Below are positions 43,840 to 53,046 of a stretch of 64,000 nucleotides of DNA, piece after piece. A program made the position numbers and the translations under genes. The stretch's first letter is position 1, and the number at the start of each line of letters is the position of its first letter. This stretch comes from Claveliimonas ammoniilytica (GTDB taxonomy: Bacteria; Bacillota; Clostridia; Lachnospirales; Lachnospiraceae): assembly GCF_025567415.1 (NCBI RefSeq), contig NZ_JAOQJV010000006.1, positions 1 to 64,000 of the forward strand, given 5' to 3'. The notes under the pieces are model-generated. The model was not told the DNA's origin, made no database searches, and saw only the letters and a program-made list of their open reading frames with translations.

Positions 43840-45273
43840 CTAAAACTGGAAGTATAAGAATGGATTGTAACTATTTCCGATCAATGCCATGAATGACAAA
43901 ATCATAAGACCTATTGGCGCAAGCATATCATATATATACACCAGATACGGAATCCTGCACAACTTATTCGCCAGCCCCCTGAAAAATCTTCCAATATATT
44001 TAATCAATGGTGTGGATGCTATCACACAAAAAATCAACAGGAATATATGATTCTTGATCACGAGTGATGTCGACATATCCATCCAGCCATTTCCATTCAG
44101 TCCAAACATGCCTTTTAGAGAAGTCCCAAGATCAGCAATTGACTCCTGACGGAACAGTGCCCATCCAAAGTACACTACAAGCATTGCATATAAATGTCTT
44201 ACTCCACCCGGTAGCTTTTTTAGCTTATCAAGCCATCCTTTATTCTCAATACAGATAAATACAAAGAAGTACAATCCCCATAAGATATAATTCCAGCTTG
44301 CTCCATGCCAGAATCCGGTAAGCGCCCACACTACCAATAAGTTGATTGTTCTTCTTCTGGCTCCTTTACGATTACCTCCCAGTGGAATATACACATAATC
44401 TCTGAAAAATGTACTCAGAGAAATATGCCAGCGATTCCAGAAATCCTTAATTGATGTAGCTATATATGGATAATTAAAGTTTTCATTATAATGGAAACCT
44501 ATCATCCAGCCCATACCAATCGCCATATCAGAATATGCCGAGAAATCCAGATAAATCTGAAGCATATAGAACAGCAATCCAATCCAAAGCCCGCCTGCCG
44601 GAATGGCAACAATCGCCTTATGTCCTGATGGAAACAGCGCATCTGCTACAGATGCACAACTATTCGCCAGGATTGCTTTTTTGGCAAGTCCGACCATAAA
44701 TCGCATGATACCTTTGCTAAACTCATCTACCCGAACCTTACGGTGATCGATTTCATCTGCCACCAGCTGATATCTTACAATCGGTCCCGCAATGCACTGA
44801 TGGAACAATGCTGCATATAACAGTAAATGCCAGTATTTACGCTGAGCAGCCACTTCTCCTCTATATACATCCACCACATAAGATAAAAGCTGGAATGTAT
44901 AGAAAGAAATACCTACCGGCAATACAATCTTTGTTGCTTCCGATGGAAGTCCGATCAGCGAACTTGTAATTCCGGTGAAGAAATTCAGATATTTAAATAT
45001 GCCAAGAAATCCGATCAACAGCACACAGGCGAGAGTCAGATACTTCTTTTTCACACTCTTCTTCCGGCTCTCCTCAATCATAATCGCTGTAAACCAGGAT
45101 ATAAATACCATTCCCAGAAGAAGGATTAAATATTTCGGTCCTGCCCATGAATAAAAAATCAGGGAAAACACCAGCATGACCATGTTCTTCTTTTCAATCC
45201 CGTCTACCAGATTATATAGCAGCAGATTCAGGGTCAAAAAGAAAAACACAAAAAACAGACTCGAAAAAACCAT
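43840..45273 (-). CDS. MBOAT-family O-acyltransferase (AlgI-like)
   Basis: Polytopic membrane protein (477 aa) of the AlgI/DltB class. The MBOAT core WNRWHISLSTFFRDYVYIPLGG is followed by LTGFWHGASWNYILWG, where His is the likely catalytic residue. It imports acyl groups for surface-polymer O-acetylation with the DHHW protein downstream. It has its own strong promoter. Confidence 0.92.
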   Translation of the reverse strand: MVFSSLFFVFFFLTLNLLLYNLVDGIEKKNMVMLVFSLIFYSWAGPKYLILLLGMVFISWFTAIMIEESRKKSVKKKYLTLACVLLIGFLGIFKYLNFFTGITSSLIGLPSEATKIVLPVGISFYTFQLLSYVVDVYRGEVAAQRKYWHLLLYAALFHQCIAGPIVRYQLVADEIDHRKVRVDEFSKGIMRFMVGLAKKAILANSCASVADALFPSGHKAIVAIPAGGLWIGLLFYMLQIYLDFSAYSDMAIGMGWMIGFHYNENFNYPYIATSIKDFWNRWHISLSTFFRDYVYIPLGGNRKGARRRTINLLVVWALTGFWHGASWNYILWGLYFFVFICIENKGWLDKLKKLPGGVRHLYAMLVVYFGWALFRQESIADLGTSLKGMFGLNGNGWMDMSTSLVIKNHIFLLIFCVIASTPLIKYIGRFFRGLANKLCRIPYLVYIYDMLAPIGLMILSFMALIGNSYNPFLYFQF

Positions 45274-45334
45274 TTAAACTTTCACTCCATAATAACTAAT
45301 AACTTTTCTTTTTTTGACACTATGCCATTTATAA

Positions 45335-45363
45335 ATTATATAGAACTCTCTCTGCACTGTCAA
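45335..45363 (-). promoter_or_regulatory. Promoter of the MBOAT-DHHW operon
   Basis: Minus strand: TTGACA (45363-45358), 17 bases, TATAAT (45340-45335), perfect consensus at ideal spacing, ~60 bases before the MBOAT start. Confidence 0.85.
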
Positions 45364-45374
45364 TCAAATCGAAC

Positions 45375-45421
45375 GTAAAAAGAACAGGATGAACCACGGT
45401 TTAACTCCGATTCATCCTGTT
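45375..45421 (-). terminator. Intrinsic terminator of the prfA operon
   Basis: AACAGGATGAA (45421-45411 on the minus strand) pairs with TTCATCCTGTT (45393-45383), followed by CTTTTTAC. It lies 18 bases after the prfA stop. Confidence 0.85.
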
Positions 45422-45438
45422 TCTTATTCTTCCTTTTA

Positions 45439-46512
45439 TTAATCTTCATTCATAGAAGCAATCTTAGCTGCCTGATCTGCCGCGATACATGCGTCCAGAA
45501 TCTCCTGGATATCTCCATTCATGATCTTATCAAGCTTATATAAGGTCAGACCAATACGATGATCTGTCACTCTTCCCTGCGGGAAGTTATAAGTACGAAT
45601 CTTCTCAGAACGGTCTCCGGTACCGATCTGGCTCTTTCTTGCCTCAGCCTCTGCATCGTGCTGCTTCTGACATTCCAGATCGTATAACTTGGCACGCAGT
45701 AATGCAAATGCCTTTTCTTTATTCTGCAGCTGTGACTTCTCTGTCTGGCTATAGATTACAATTCCCGTAGGATAATGAGTCAGTCGTACTGCTGAGTCTG
45801 TGGTATTGACACACTGTCCACCATTACCGGATGCACGCATGACATCAATACGAATATCCTTCTCATCAATCTGTACATCTACATCCTCTGCCTCAGGCAT
45901 TACTGCTACTGTGATTGTAGATGTATGAATACGTCCGCCGGACTCTGTCTCAGGCACACGCTGTACACGGTGTACACCGGATTCATATTTCATAACGGAA
46001 TATGCACCCTGACCGTCAATCATAAAGGTCACATTCTTCATACCACCGATACCGATCTCTTCGCACTCAACCAGTTCTACCTTCCATCTGCGGCTCTCTG
46101 CATAGTGTACATACATACGGTAGATCTCTGCCGCAAACAATGCCGCCTCATCTCCACCTGCACCTGCACGGATCTCCACGATAACGTTCTTATCATCATT
46201 AGGATCCTTAGGAAGAAGCAGAATCTTCAGTTCATTCTCAAGTTCCTCTACTCTCGCTTTCGATTCATTTAATTCTTCTTTTGCAAGCTCACGCATCTCT
46301 TCATCGGACTCTTCATTCAAAAGCTCCAGACTGTCTTCAATATTCTGCTTGCACGCTTTATATTCCTTATATGCTTCAACGATCGGAGTCAGTTCTGCCT
46401 GCTCTTTCATAAGCTTGCGGAAACGGTTCTGGTCATTCGCTACATCCGGCTCCTGAAGCTGATTCAAAACTTCCTCCAGACGAAGCACGATATCTTCTAA
46501 TTTATCAAACAT
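45439..46512 (-). CDS. prfA: Peptide chain release factor 1
   Basis: Recognises UAA and UAG stop codons (357 aa). The peptidyl-tRNA hydrolysis motif GGQ is in SGNGGQCVN, and the codon-recognition region includes the RF1-type sequence RVPETESGGRIHTST. Full family length. Its N5-Gln methyltransferase, prmC, is next upstream. Confidence 0.96.
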   Translation of the reverse strand: MFDKLEDIVLRLEEVLNQLQEPDVANDQNRFRKLMKEQAELTPIVEAYKEYKACKQNIEDSLELLNEESDEEMRELAKEELNESKARVEELENELKILLLPKDPNDDKNVIVEIRAGAGGDEAALFAAEIYRMYVHYAESRRWKVELVECEEIGIGGMKNVTFMIDGQGAYSVMKYESGVHRVQRVPETESGGRIHTSTITVAVMPEAEDVDVQIDEKDIRIDVMRASGNGGQCVNTTDSAVRLTHYPTGIVIYSQTEKSQLQNKEKAFALLRAKLYDLECQKQHDAEAEARKSQIGTGDRSEKIRTYNFPQGRVTDHRIGLTLYKLDKIMNGDIQEILDACIAADQAAKIASMNED

Positions 46513-46555
46513 CTTTTTACCTCCTGATCGGTGATCTTACTCACCTGACATTATT

Positions 46556-47425
46556 TTATTGTAACGTTCCATACACTACCCGGTCAAGTCCTGCCAGGTC
46601 TTTTTTTACGGTTATCTGTTCATAACCGGCATTTTTCATAAGTTCTTCAACTGCCTCTGCCTGATCACAGCCAATCTCAAACATAAGTTTCCCCTGCGTT
46701 TTTAAATATTTACCTGCTTCGGAAATGATCCTGCGATAGAAATACAGACCGTCTTCTTTCCCATCCAGTGCAATGTACGGATCATGAAGCCGTACTTCCT
46801 CCTGCAGTGTGTCGATCACAGCTGTCTCAATATACGGTGGATTAGACACGATCACGTCATACTTCTCCTCTTCCGGTATCTTCGCAAAAAGATCACTCTG
46901 TATCCATGTCACCGGGACTCCCAACCGCCTGCCGTTCTCTCTGGCCACTTTCAAGGCTTCTTCTGACACATCTGCGCCGATCCCCTGAAGATCCGTCATA
47001 TAGTATTTCTCTCTGCACATTTTCAGAATGCTGAGAACAATACATCCGGATCCGGTACACATATCAAGGACCTTCATCTTCGGACGCATAACCTGGATTG
47101 CTTCTTCTACCAGAATCTCCGTATCCTGTCTCGGAATCAGCACATGTTCATTCACACAGAACGGATACCCCATGAATTCCTGTTCACCCGTAATATGCTG
47201 CAATGGAATATGCGCTGCGCGCCGTCTGATACAATCTATATACCTGTCCGCATTTTCTTCAGACACAGCACGCTCTGGCTCTGCAAAATACATTGCCTTA
47301 CTGACACCTGTGACATACTCCAACAGATACCATGCATCCAATGAGAATTCTTCAATCCCTTCCTCAGCCAGTTTTACTGTTCCTACCTTATATAATTGTT
47401 TCAGTGTTAAAGTTTTCTGCTTCAT
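46556..47425 (-). CDS. prmC: Release-factor glutamine methyltransferase
   Basis: N5-methylates the Gln of the GGQ motif of release factors (289 aa). SAM-binding VLDMCTGSGCIVLS and the catalytic NPPYIE are present, with FVNEHVLIPRQDTEILVE N-terminal to them. The ATG at 47425 has GGAGAA upstream, and its start lies 38 bases inside the end of the DUF1385 gene. Gene order prfA-prmC-DUF1385-rpmE-rho is typical of Clostridia. Confidence 0.94.
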   Translation of the reverse strand: MKQKTLTLKQLYKVGTVKLAEEGIEEFSLDAWYLLEYVTGVSKAMYFAEPERAVSEENADRYIDCIRRRAAHIPLQHITGEQEFMGYPFCVNEHVLIPRQDTEILVEEAIQVMRPKMKVLDMCTGSGCIVLSILKMCREKYYMTDLQGIGADVSEEALKVARENGRRLGVPVTWIQSDLFAKIPEEEKYDVIVSNPPYIETAVIDTLQEEVRLHDPYIALDGKEDGLYFYRRIISEAGKYLKTQGKLMFEIGCDQAEAVEELMKNAGYEQITVKKDLAGLDRVVYGTLQ

Positions 47426-48326
47426 AAGTTCTCCAGTCAAATACCGCTTCCACTGCCTGAATAGCCACCTCGATCATACTGTCATCCGGTTCTTTTGTCG
47501 TAAGCTTCTGGATTGCAAGTCCCGGCTTACTAAGCAGATTGACCAGTGGATTGTCACTGTTACCTGCAAGTCGCAGAATCTCATAGGAAATACCTGCGAT
47601 AACCGGAAGTAATGCGATACGAACCACCACACGCATCAGTACCGTTTCTACCCTCACAATACAAAGAAGACAGATACTGATAATCAATACAAAGAACAGA
47701 AAACTGGTTCCACAGCGCTTATGCTGTCTGGAACTGATTCTGACATTTTCCACTGTCAATGGCAATCCGTGTTCAATACAGTTAATACACTTGTGTTCTG
47801 CACCATGGTACATAAAAGTACGCTGAATATCTTCCATGCGGGAAATTAGCAGTATATACAAAATAAAAATGCCGATTCGCACCAGACCCTCGATTACAGT
47901 ACAAACTCCATAAGAGGGAATCCATCGTTTCAAAAGGCCGGACAACAAGTACGGTAACACCATAAAAATTGCAACCGCAAATACAATTGACACGATCACT
48001 GTCCCGGTCATCAACGCACTTTCCTGTTTTTCTTTCTTTTTCTGTTCTGCCTCTGTCATCGGCTTCTTTTCTTCCTCATCCTCAAAAAAGGAGGCTGAAA
48101 ACATCAAGGTCTTCATACCGATGATCATCGAGTCGATAAAATTAAACACACCTCTGACAAATGGGATTCTGGTCAGAGCCTTATGATTTCCAACAATGCT
48201 GCGGTATGTCTGCTTATCCACTACAATCTCTCCATCCGGCTTCCGCACTGCCACTGCATAGTCATCCTTATTCTTCATCATGATGCCTTCCATCACAGCC
48301 TGTCCGCCGATACCTGAAGATTTCAT
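47388..48326 (-). CDS. DUF1385 (YqhQ-like) membrane protein
   Basis: Protein of 312 aa with GIGGQAVMEGIMMKN near the start, characteristic of the DUF1385/YqhQ family, several membrane helices, and YHGAEHKCINCIEHG, a metal-binding-like motif. Conserved in Firmicutes; function unknown. It overlaps prmC by 38 bases and is separated from rpmE by a terminator. Confidence 0.85.
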   Translation of the reverse strand: MKSSGIGGQAVMEGIMMKNKDDYAVAVRKPDGEIVVDKQTYRSIVGNHKALTRIPFVRGVFNFIDSMIIGMKTLMFSASFFEDEEEKKPMTEAEQKKKEKQESALMTGTVIVSIVFAVAIFMVLPYLLSGLLKRWIPSYGVCTVIEGLVRIGIFILYILLISRMEDIQRTFMYHGAEHKCINCIEHGLPLTVENVRISSRQHKRCGTSFLFFVLIISICLLCIVRVETVLMRVVVRIALLPVIAGISYEILRLAGNSDNPLVNLLSKPGLAIQKLTTKEPDDSMIEVAIQAVEAVFDWRTYEAENFNTETII

Positions 48327-48343
48327 ATATTGTCCTCCTGATA

Positions 48344-48377
48344 ATAGAAAAGGTTGAGATTCCGTAAAATCTCAACC
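48344..48377 (-). terminator. Terminator downstream of rpmE
   Basis: Minus strand: GGTTGAGATT (48377-48368), loop, AATCTCAACC (48361-48352), then TTTTCTATT. Confidence 0.85.
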
Positions 48378-48392
48378 CGTTACCTTCTTGGA

Positions 48393-48593
48393 TTATTTTA
48401 ATCCGTATTTCTTGTTGAACTTGTCTACACGACCACGAGCCTGTGTTGCTTTCTGCTGTCCTGTGTAGAATGGGTGGCACTTAGAGCAGATTTCTACGTG
48501 GATATCTTCGCTTGTAGATCCTGTTACAAAAGTGTTACCGCAGTTACAAGTTACAGTTGCCTGATGATATGCTGGATGTATTCCTTCTTTCAT
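48393..48593 (-). CDS. rpmE: Ribosomal protein L31, zinc-binding type
   Basis: Protein of 66 aa. CNCG and CSKC supply the zinc ligands of the C+ form, and the tail QARGRVDKFNKKYGL is characteristic. Preceded by its own promoter at 48663-48691 and followed by a terminator, so mainly monocistronic. Confidence 0.95.
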   Translation of the reverse strand: MKEGIHPAYHQATVTCNCGNTFVTGSTSEDIHVEICSKCHPFYTGQQKATQARGRVDKFNKKYGLK

Positions 48594-48662
48594 TTCGTTT
48601 CACCTCTTCTTTATTATCGTCGTGCTTAATGCACTTTATTTCGTTTCATAAACAGCTTGTTT

Positions 48663-48691
48663 ATTGTATCATAAAACTTTTACATTGTCTA
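48663..48691 (-). promoter_or_regulatory. rpmE promoter
   Basis: Minus strand: TAGACA (48691-48686), 17 bases, TACAAT (48668-48663), just at the end of rho. Confidence 0.6.
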
Positions 48692-50014
48692 GATTAATTT
48701 TGTCTTTTTTACCATTTGAATTAATTCTTTATTACTTCTGGTTCTCGAGAACATATTTAAGATATTCTCTACTGCCTCGTCAGAGCGCATTCCATTGAGT
48801 GCCTTGCGCATATGATCCACCGCTTCCAGTTCTTCCGGAGACAACAGCAGATCTTCTCTTCTGGTTCCGGACTTCGGAATATCGATTGCCGGGAACATAC
48901 GCTTCTCAGAAAGCTTTCTGTCAAGCACCAGCTCCATATTACCTGTTCCCTTAAATTCCTCATATACCACATCATCCATACGGCTTCCCGTATCTACCAG
49001 TGCTGTAGCAAGAATGGTCAGGCTTCCTCCTTCGCGCATATTTCTTGCTGCGCCGAAGAATCGCTTCGGCATATGAAGTGCTGCCGGATCAAGACCGCCG
49101 GACAGAGTTCTTCCAGACGGTGCTACCGTCAGGTTATAAGCTCTTGCAAGTCTGGTGATACTATCCAGAAGAATCATAACATCTTTACCATGCTCTACCA
49201 GTCTCTTAGCACGCTCAATCACCATCTCGGATACCCGCTTGTGATGCTCCGGCAATTCATCAAATGTGGAATAGATTACTTCCACATTTGCTCCTTCAAT
49301 TGCCTCCTTAATATCGGTTACTTCCTCCGGGCGTTCATCAATCAGAAGAATCAGCATATGCACTTCTGGATTATTCTTTCGCACAGACAATGCCACCTGT
49401 TTTAAAAGCGTTGTCTTACCGGCTTTCGGTGGTGATACGATCATGCCTCGCTGCCCCTTACCAATTGGAGACATAAGATCCATGATACGCATGGCAGTGC
49501 TGGTCTTTCCCGTCTCAAGGGATAATCTCTTATTCGGAAAAATTGGTGTAAGATCTTCAAAATTTGGTCTCTTGGCAGCAATTGCAGGATGAATACCGTT
49601 AACTTTAGATAAATACAACAATGCGCTGAATTTCTCCTGCTGTGTCTTAATTCTCGTATTACCTTCCAGGATATCTCCCGTCTTCAGGTTAAATCTGCGG
49701 ATCTGTGAAGGCGATACATATACATCGTTCTCTCCCGGCAGATAATTTTCACAACGGATGAATCCAAAGCCTTCCGTCATTACTTCCAGAATACCGCTGG
49801 CCGTCTCACCGCTGTCCAACTTATCTATATCGTGAATCTCCTGCTTGTCCCGGTCTCCGGTATTAGCAGAACGCTCTTTATCGCGAATATCTTCTTCCAG
49901 CATACGTTCTATAAGCTGTGCCTTCTTCATGCCTGATATACCGGATATATCACGTGCTTTAGCAAGCTCTTTTAATGTAGCCAGAGGAAGCGATTCATAC
50001 TTTTCTCTCATCAT
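48689..50014 (-). CDS. rho: Transcription termination factor Rho
   Basis: Protein of 441 aa. An N-terminal Rho domain (LATLKELAKARDISG), a cold-shock-like RNA-binding domain (SGILEVMTEGFGFIR), and a RecA-type ATPase with Walker A GMIVSPPKAGKTTLLKQ and the LLDSITRLARAYN region. GTGNMELVLDR is near the end. The start follows GGAAA at about 12 bases. Confidence 0.96.
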   Translation of the reverse strand: MMREKYESLPLATLKELAKARDISGISGMKKAQLIERMLEEDIRDKERSANTGDRDKQEIHDIDKLDSGETASGILEVMTEGFGFIRCENYLPGENDVYVSPSQIRRFNLKTGDILEGNTRIKTQQEKFSALLYLSKVNGIHPAIAAKRPNFEDLTPIFPNKRLSLETGKTSTAMRIMDLMSPIGKGQRGMIVSPPKAGKTTLLKQVALSVRKNNPEVHMLILLIDERPEEVTDIKEAIEGANVEVIYSTFDELPEHHKRVSEMVIERAKRLVEHGKDVMILLDSITRLARAYNLTVAPSGRTLSGGLDPAALHMPKRFFGAARNMREGGSLTILATALVDTGSRMDDVVYEEFKGTGNMELVLDRKLSEKRMFPAIDIPKSGTRREDLLLSPEELEAVDHMRKALNGMRSDEAVENILNMFSRTRSNKELIQMVKKTKLI

Positions 50015-50217
50015 ATAATCTTCGTTTCCTTTCTGAGTTCTTTTCTGATTATTAACTTATTAACCACCGTTATTAATCTTCATTAATCTTCAATTTTAAT
50101 TCACACTCATTAGCATAGGGAATGCAGCCGAACTGGCTGTTGAATTTATGTATCTTATTATACACGATTCTGATATTTTTGCAAACCTTTTTTGTCCATT
50201 CTGATAGCTCTTCCAAT

Positions 50218-50278
50218 TTGACTTGAACTGTTAAGAATGTTATGATATTTAATGTCGTCGGAACACTCCGAAGACATT
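50218..50278 (+). promoter_or_regulatory. Malic enzyme promoter and 28-base near-palindrome
   Basis: TTGACT (50218-50223), 17 bases, TATGAT (50241-50246). Just downstream AATGTCGTCGGA (50251-50262) and TCCGAAGACATT (50267-50278) form a stem with one mismatch and loop ACAC, at the expected transcript start. No T run follows, so it is either an operator or a 5'-end stabilising hairpin. The rest of the 305-base rho-malic spacer holds nothing obvious. Confidence 0.55.
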
Positions 50279-50319
50279 GTATTCTAACATTAACGAAGAT
50301 AAAGAAAAGGTGAATCAAT

Positions 50320-51468
50320 ATGACAGCAAATGAACTTGCATTACAGATGCACAAGAAATGGAATGGTAAGATTGAAACCACTGCCAAATCTCACGTCAGA
50401 ACAAGAGAAGATCTGGCTATCGCATATACTCCAGGTGTAGCAGAACCTTGTAAGGTTATTGCCAAGGATCCAACGGCAGCCTACACCTATACAATGAAAG
50501 CAAATACAATTGCCGTTGTCTCTGACGGAAGTGCCGTACTGGGACTCGGTAACATCGGTGCTCTGGCAGGTATGCCTGTTATGGAAGGTAAGGCTGTCCT
50601 CTTCAAAGAACTTGGTGGTATTAATGCTGTACCAATCTGTCTGGACACACAGGATACAGAAGAAATCATCCGTACTGTAGTAAATATCGCACCTGCATTT
50701 GGTGGCATCAACCTGGAAGATATCAGTGCTCCACGCTGTTTTGAAATTGAGGAACGACTGAAGGAACTCCTGGATATTCCGGTATTCCACGATGATCAGC
50801 ACGGTACTGCCATCATCGTCCTCGCAGGCATTATTAACGCTATGAAAGTTGCAGGCAAAGACAAAGAGACTGCACAGGTCGTTGTAAATGGTGCCGGTTC
50901 TGCCGGAGTTGCCATTACTAAGCTTCTGCTCCGTTATGGTTTCAAGCATGTCACCATGTGTGACATCAATGGTATGTTAAATGAATCCTCACCGAATCTG
51001 AACTGGATGCAGAATGAAATGGTGAAAGTAACCAATCTGGAAGGCAGACAGGGAACTCTTGCCGATGCATTAAAAGGTGCTGACATTTTTGTCGGTGTAT
51101 CTGCTCCAAATATTGTCACCAAAAAAATGGTAGCTTCTATGAACCACGACGCTATCCTCTTTGCCATGGCGAATCCTGTTCCGGAGATCATGCCTGATCT
51201 TGCAAAAGAAGCCGGAGCCAAAGTTGTTGGTACGGGACGCAGCGATTTCCCGAACCAGATTAACAACGTTATGGCATTTCCTGGCATTTTCCGTGGTGCA
51301 CTGGAAGGACATGCTACTAAGATCACAGAAGAAATGAAGCTTGCCTGCGCAGAAGCAATTGCAAGTCTGGTACCGGACGACGAACTGACAGAGACACACA
51401 TCGTACCGGATGCACTGGATCCGATCATTGCCGATGTCGTGAGCAAAGCTGTCAAAGAGCTGATATAA
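50320..51468 (+). CDS. NAD(P)-dependent malic enzyme
   Basis: Decarboxylates malate to pyruvate (382 aa, the short bacterial form). ARTREDLAIAYTPGVAEPCK-type start, active-site region FHDDQHGTAIIV, and the dinucleotide fold VVNGAGSAGVAI. AAAGGTG precedes the ATG. It starts two genes running together with the radical-SAM protein. Confidence 0.93.
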   Translation: MTANELALQMHKKWNGKIETTAKSHVRTREDLAIAYTPGVAEPCKVIAKDPTAAYTYTMKANTIAVVSDGSAVLGLGNIGALAGMPVMEGKAVLFKELGGINAVPICLDTQDTEEIIRTVVNIAPAFGGINLEDISAPRCFEIEERLKELLDIPVFHDDQHGTAIIVLAGIINAMKVAGKDKETAQVVVNGAGSAGVAITKLLLRYGFKHVTMCDINGMLNESSPNLNWMQNEMVKVTNLEGRQGTLADALKGADIFVGVSAPNIVTKKMVASMNHDAILFAMANPVPEIMPDLAKEAGAKVVGTGRSDFPNQINNVMAFPGIFRGALEGHATKITEEMKLACAEAIASLVPDDELTETHIVPDALDPIIADVVSKAVKELI

Positions 51469-51469
51469 T

Positions 51470-52444
51470 ATGCAGAAAGAAAACAGAACGCCCCAGCCAG
51501 TCCGCTGGGGCGAAAAACGCTTTTATTCTCTGGATTACTACCTGAAACAGACTTACGGGCACAAGCTCTACAAGATCGCACTGGATGCCGGCATGACCTG
51601 TCCTACCAGAGACGGTACGCTGGGGACACGCGGCTGCATCTTCTGCAGCGCCAAAGGTTCCGGTGACTTTGCAGCCGACCGGTCGCTGTCTGTCACCGAG
51701 CAGCTTAGTCAGGGTAAAGAGATCATCCGGAACAAATTCCACGCAGATGGATACATTGCTTATTTTCAGGCATTTACGAACACCTACGCGCCTGTCGAAC
51801 GACTGCGCCAGGTTTTTACCGAAGCAATCAATGCGCCGGATGTAGAAATCTTATCCATCGCTACCAGACCGGACTGCCTCGGACCGGAAGTATTAGAACT
51901 TTTGCAGGAACTGTCTCAGATCAAACCAGTCTGGGTCGAACTTGGATTGCAGACCATCCATCCGGATTCTGCTGCATTCATCAGGCGGGGATACGAGCTT
52001 TCGGTGTTTCTGGAAGCCGTAGAGAATCTGCGCAGGATTGGAATCTCTGTTATCGTCCATGTAATCCTCGGACTTCCGGGTGAGACTTTCGACCAGATGC
52101 TTGAGACCGTTCAATATCTAAATACACTGGATATCCAGGGCATCAAATTACAGCTTCTCCACATACTGGAGGGCACGGATCTTGCAGATTATTACCGCGA
52201 GCATCCATTTCCGGTTATGACTATGGATGAATATCTGGCACTCTTAGGTGACTGTATCAGCCATCTGAAACCAGACATTGTGATCCACCGGTTAACCGGC
52301 GACGGTCCATCTAAGCTCTTGATCGAGCCGCAATGGACCACGCGTAAGCGCGACACGCTAAATCGGCTAAATGCCTATCTAAAAACCCAGAACATCTGGC
52401 AGGGAAGGAGTTATACCAATGGCACAACCACTTACACTGTATAA
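51470..52444 (+). CDS. Radical SAM protein, TIGR01212/YhcC family
   Basis: Protein of 324 aa. The [4Fe-4S]-binding cysteines lie in MTCPTRDGTLGTRGCIFCS, the extended spacing of this family, and LGLQTIHP with VHVILGLPGET follows. The reaction is unknown for the family. It starts one base after the malic enzyme stop and overlaps DUF4364 by 26 bases. Confidence 0.88.
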   Translation: MQKENRTPQPVRWGEKRFYSLDYYLKQTYGHKLYKIALDAGMTCPTRDGTLGTRGCIFCSAKGSGDFAADRSLSVTEQLSQGKEIIRNKFHADGYIAYFQAFTNTYAPVERLRQVFTEAINAPDVEILSIATRPDCLGPEVLELLQELSQIKPVWVELGLQTIHPDSAAFIRRGYELSVFLEAVENLRRIGISVIVHVILGLPGETFDQMLETVQYLNTLDIQGIKLQLLHILEGTDLADYYREHPFPVMTMDEYLALLGDCISHLKPDIVIHRLTGDGPSKLLIEPQWTTRKRDTLNRLNAYLKTQNIWQGRSYTNGTTTYTV

Positions 52445-52934
52445 GCTAATCGTATTATATATGCTGGATCGTGTAGATTTTCCACTGTCCACATCGCAGA
52501 TATCAGAATTCGTGCTGGACAAAGGCTATACTACTTACTTTAAGCTGCAGCAGGCTCTGTCGGAACTGATGGATGCCGGACTGATCCGGGACGAGTCCAC
52601 ACATAACCGTACCCTGTATCATCTGACAGAAGACGGTTCCTCTACGATTGATTATTTTAAAAACAACATTTCACAGGATATTCAAAAAGATGTTAATGAA
52701 TATCTGAAAGAAAAGAAATATGATTTAAAGAATGAAAGTTCTGTCAAAGCAGATTACTACCGCAATACCAATCAGGAATATTCGGTACACTGTCAGGTAA
52801 CCGAGAACGCACTGCCGTTGATCGATCTTACGATTACAGTGCCTTCCGAAGCCGAAGCACAGGCTGTAACCGACAACTGGCAGAAAAAGAACCAGGAGCT
52901 CTACGCCACTATTATGGCAAAGCTTCTTGGATAG
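52419..52934 (+). CDS. DUF4364 protein
   Basis: Protein of 171 aa. The N-terminal ~85 residues look like a winged helix (LSTSQISEFVLDKGYTTYFK), and a mixed second half is consistent with an all-Firmicutes DUF4364 regulator. AAGGAG precedes the start, which lies inside the end of the radical-SAM gene. Function not established. Confidence 0.8.
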   Translation: MAQPLTLYKLIVLYMLDRVDFPLSTSQISEFVLDKGYTTYFKLQQALSELMDAGLIRDESTHNRTLYHLTEDGSSTIDYFKNNISQDIQKDVNEYLKEKKYDLKNESSVKADYYRNTNQEYSVHCQVTENALPLIDLTITVPSEAEAQAVTDNWQKKNQELYATIMAKLLG

Positions 52935-52948
52935 TCATTCATTTTACA

Positions 52949-52985
52949 AGGGAGGGTATGACTCATAACGAGTCATACCCTCCCT
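52949..52985. terminator. Perfect 16-bp hairpin without a T run
   Basis: AGGGAGGGTATGACTC (52949-52964) and GAGTCATACCCTCCCT (52970-52985) form a perfect stem around ATAAC, between convergent genes. There is no downstream T tract on either strand, so it may stop RNA polymerase with Rho, block exonucleases, or be a recombination remnant. Confidence 0.5.
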
Positions 52986-53046
52986 GCTTTGGAACTATCT
53001 ATTTCCCGACAGCCCCTTTGTATGTTCTTATATGTTTGTCTTACTG

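Noticed and set aside
50015..50319. A small gene in the rho-malic enzyme spacer
   Set aside because: The only frame is a minus-strand one running into the malic enzyme gene without a ribosome site or familiar sequence.
50341..50949. 202-codon minus-strand open frame
   Set aside because: Antisense shadow of malic enzyme, whose active-site motifs are intact on the plus strand.
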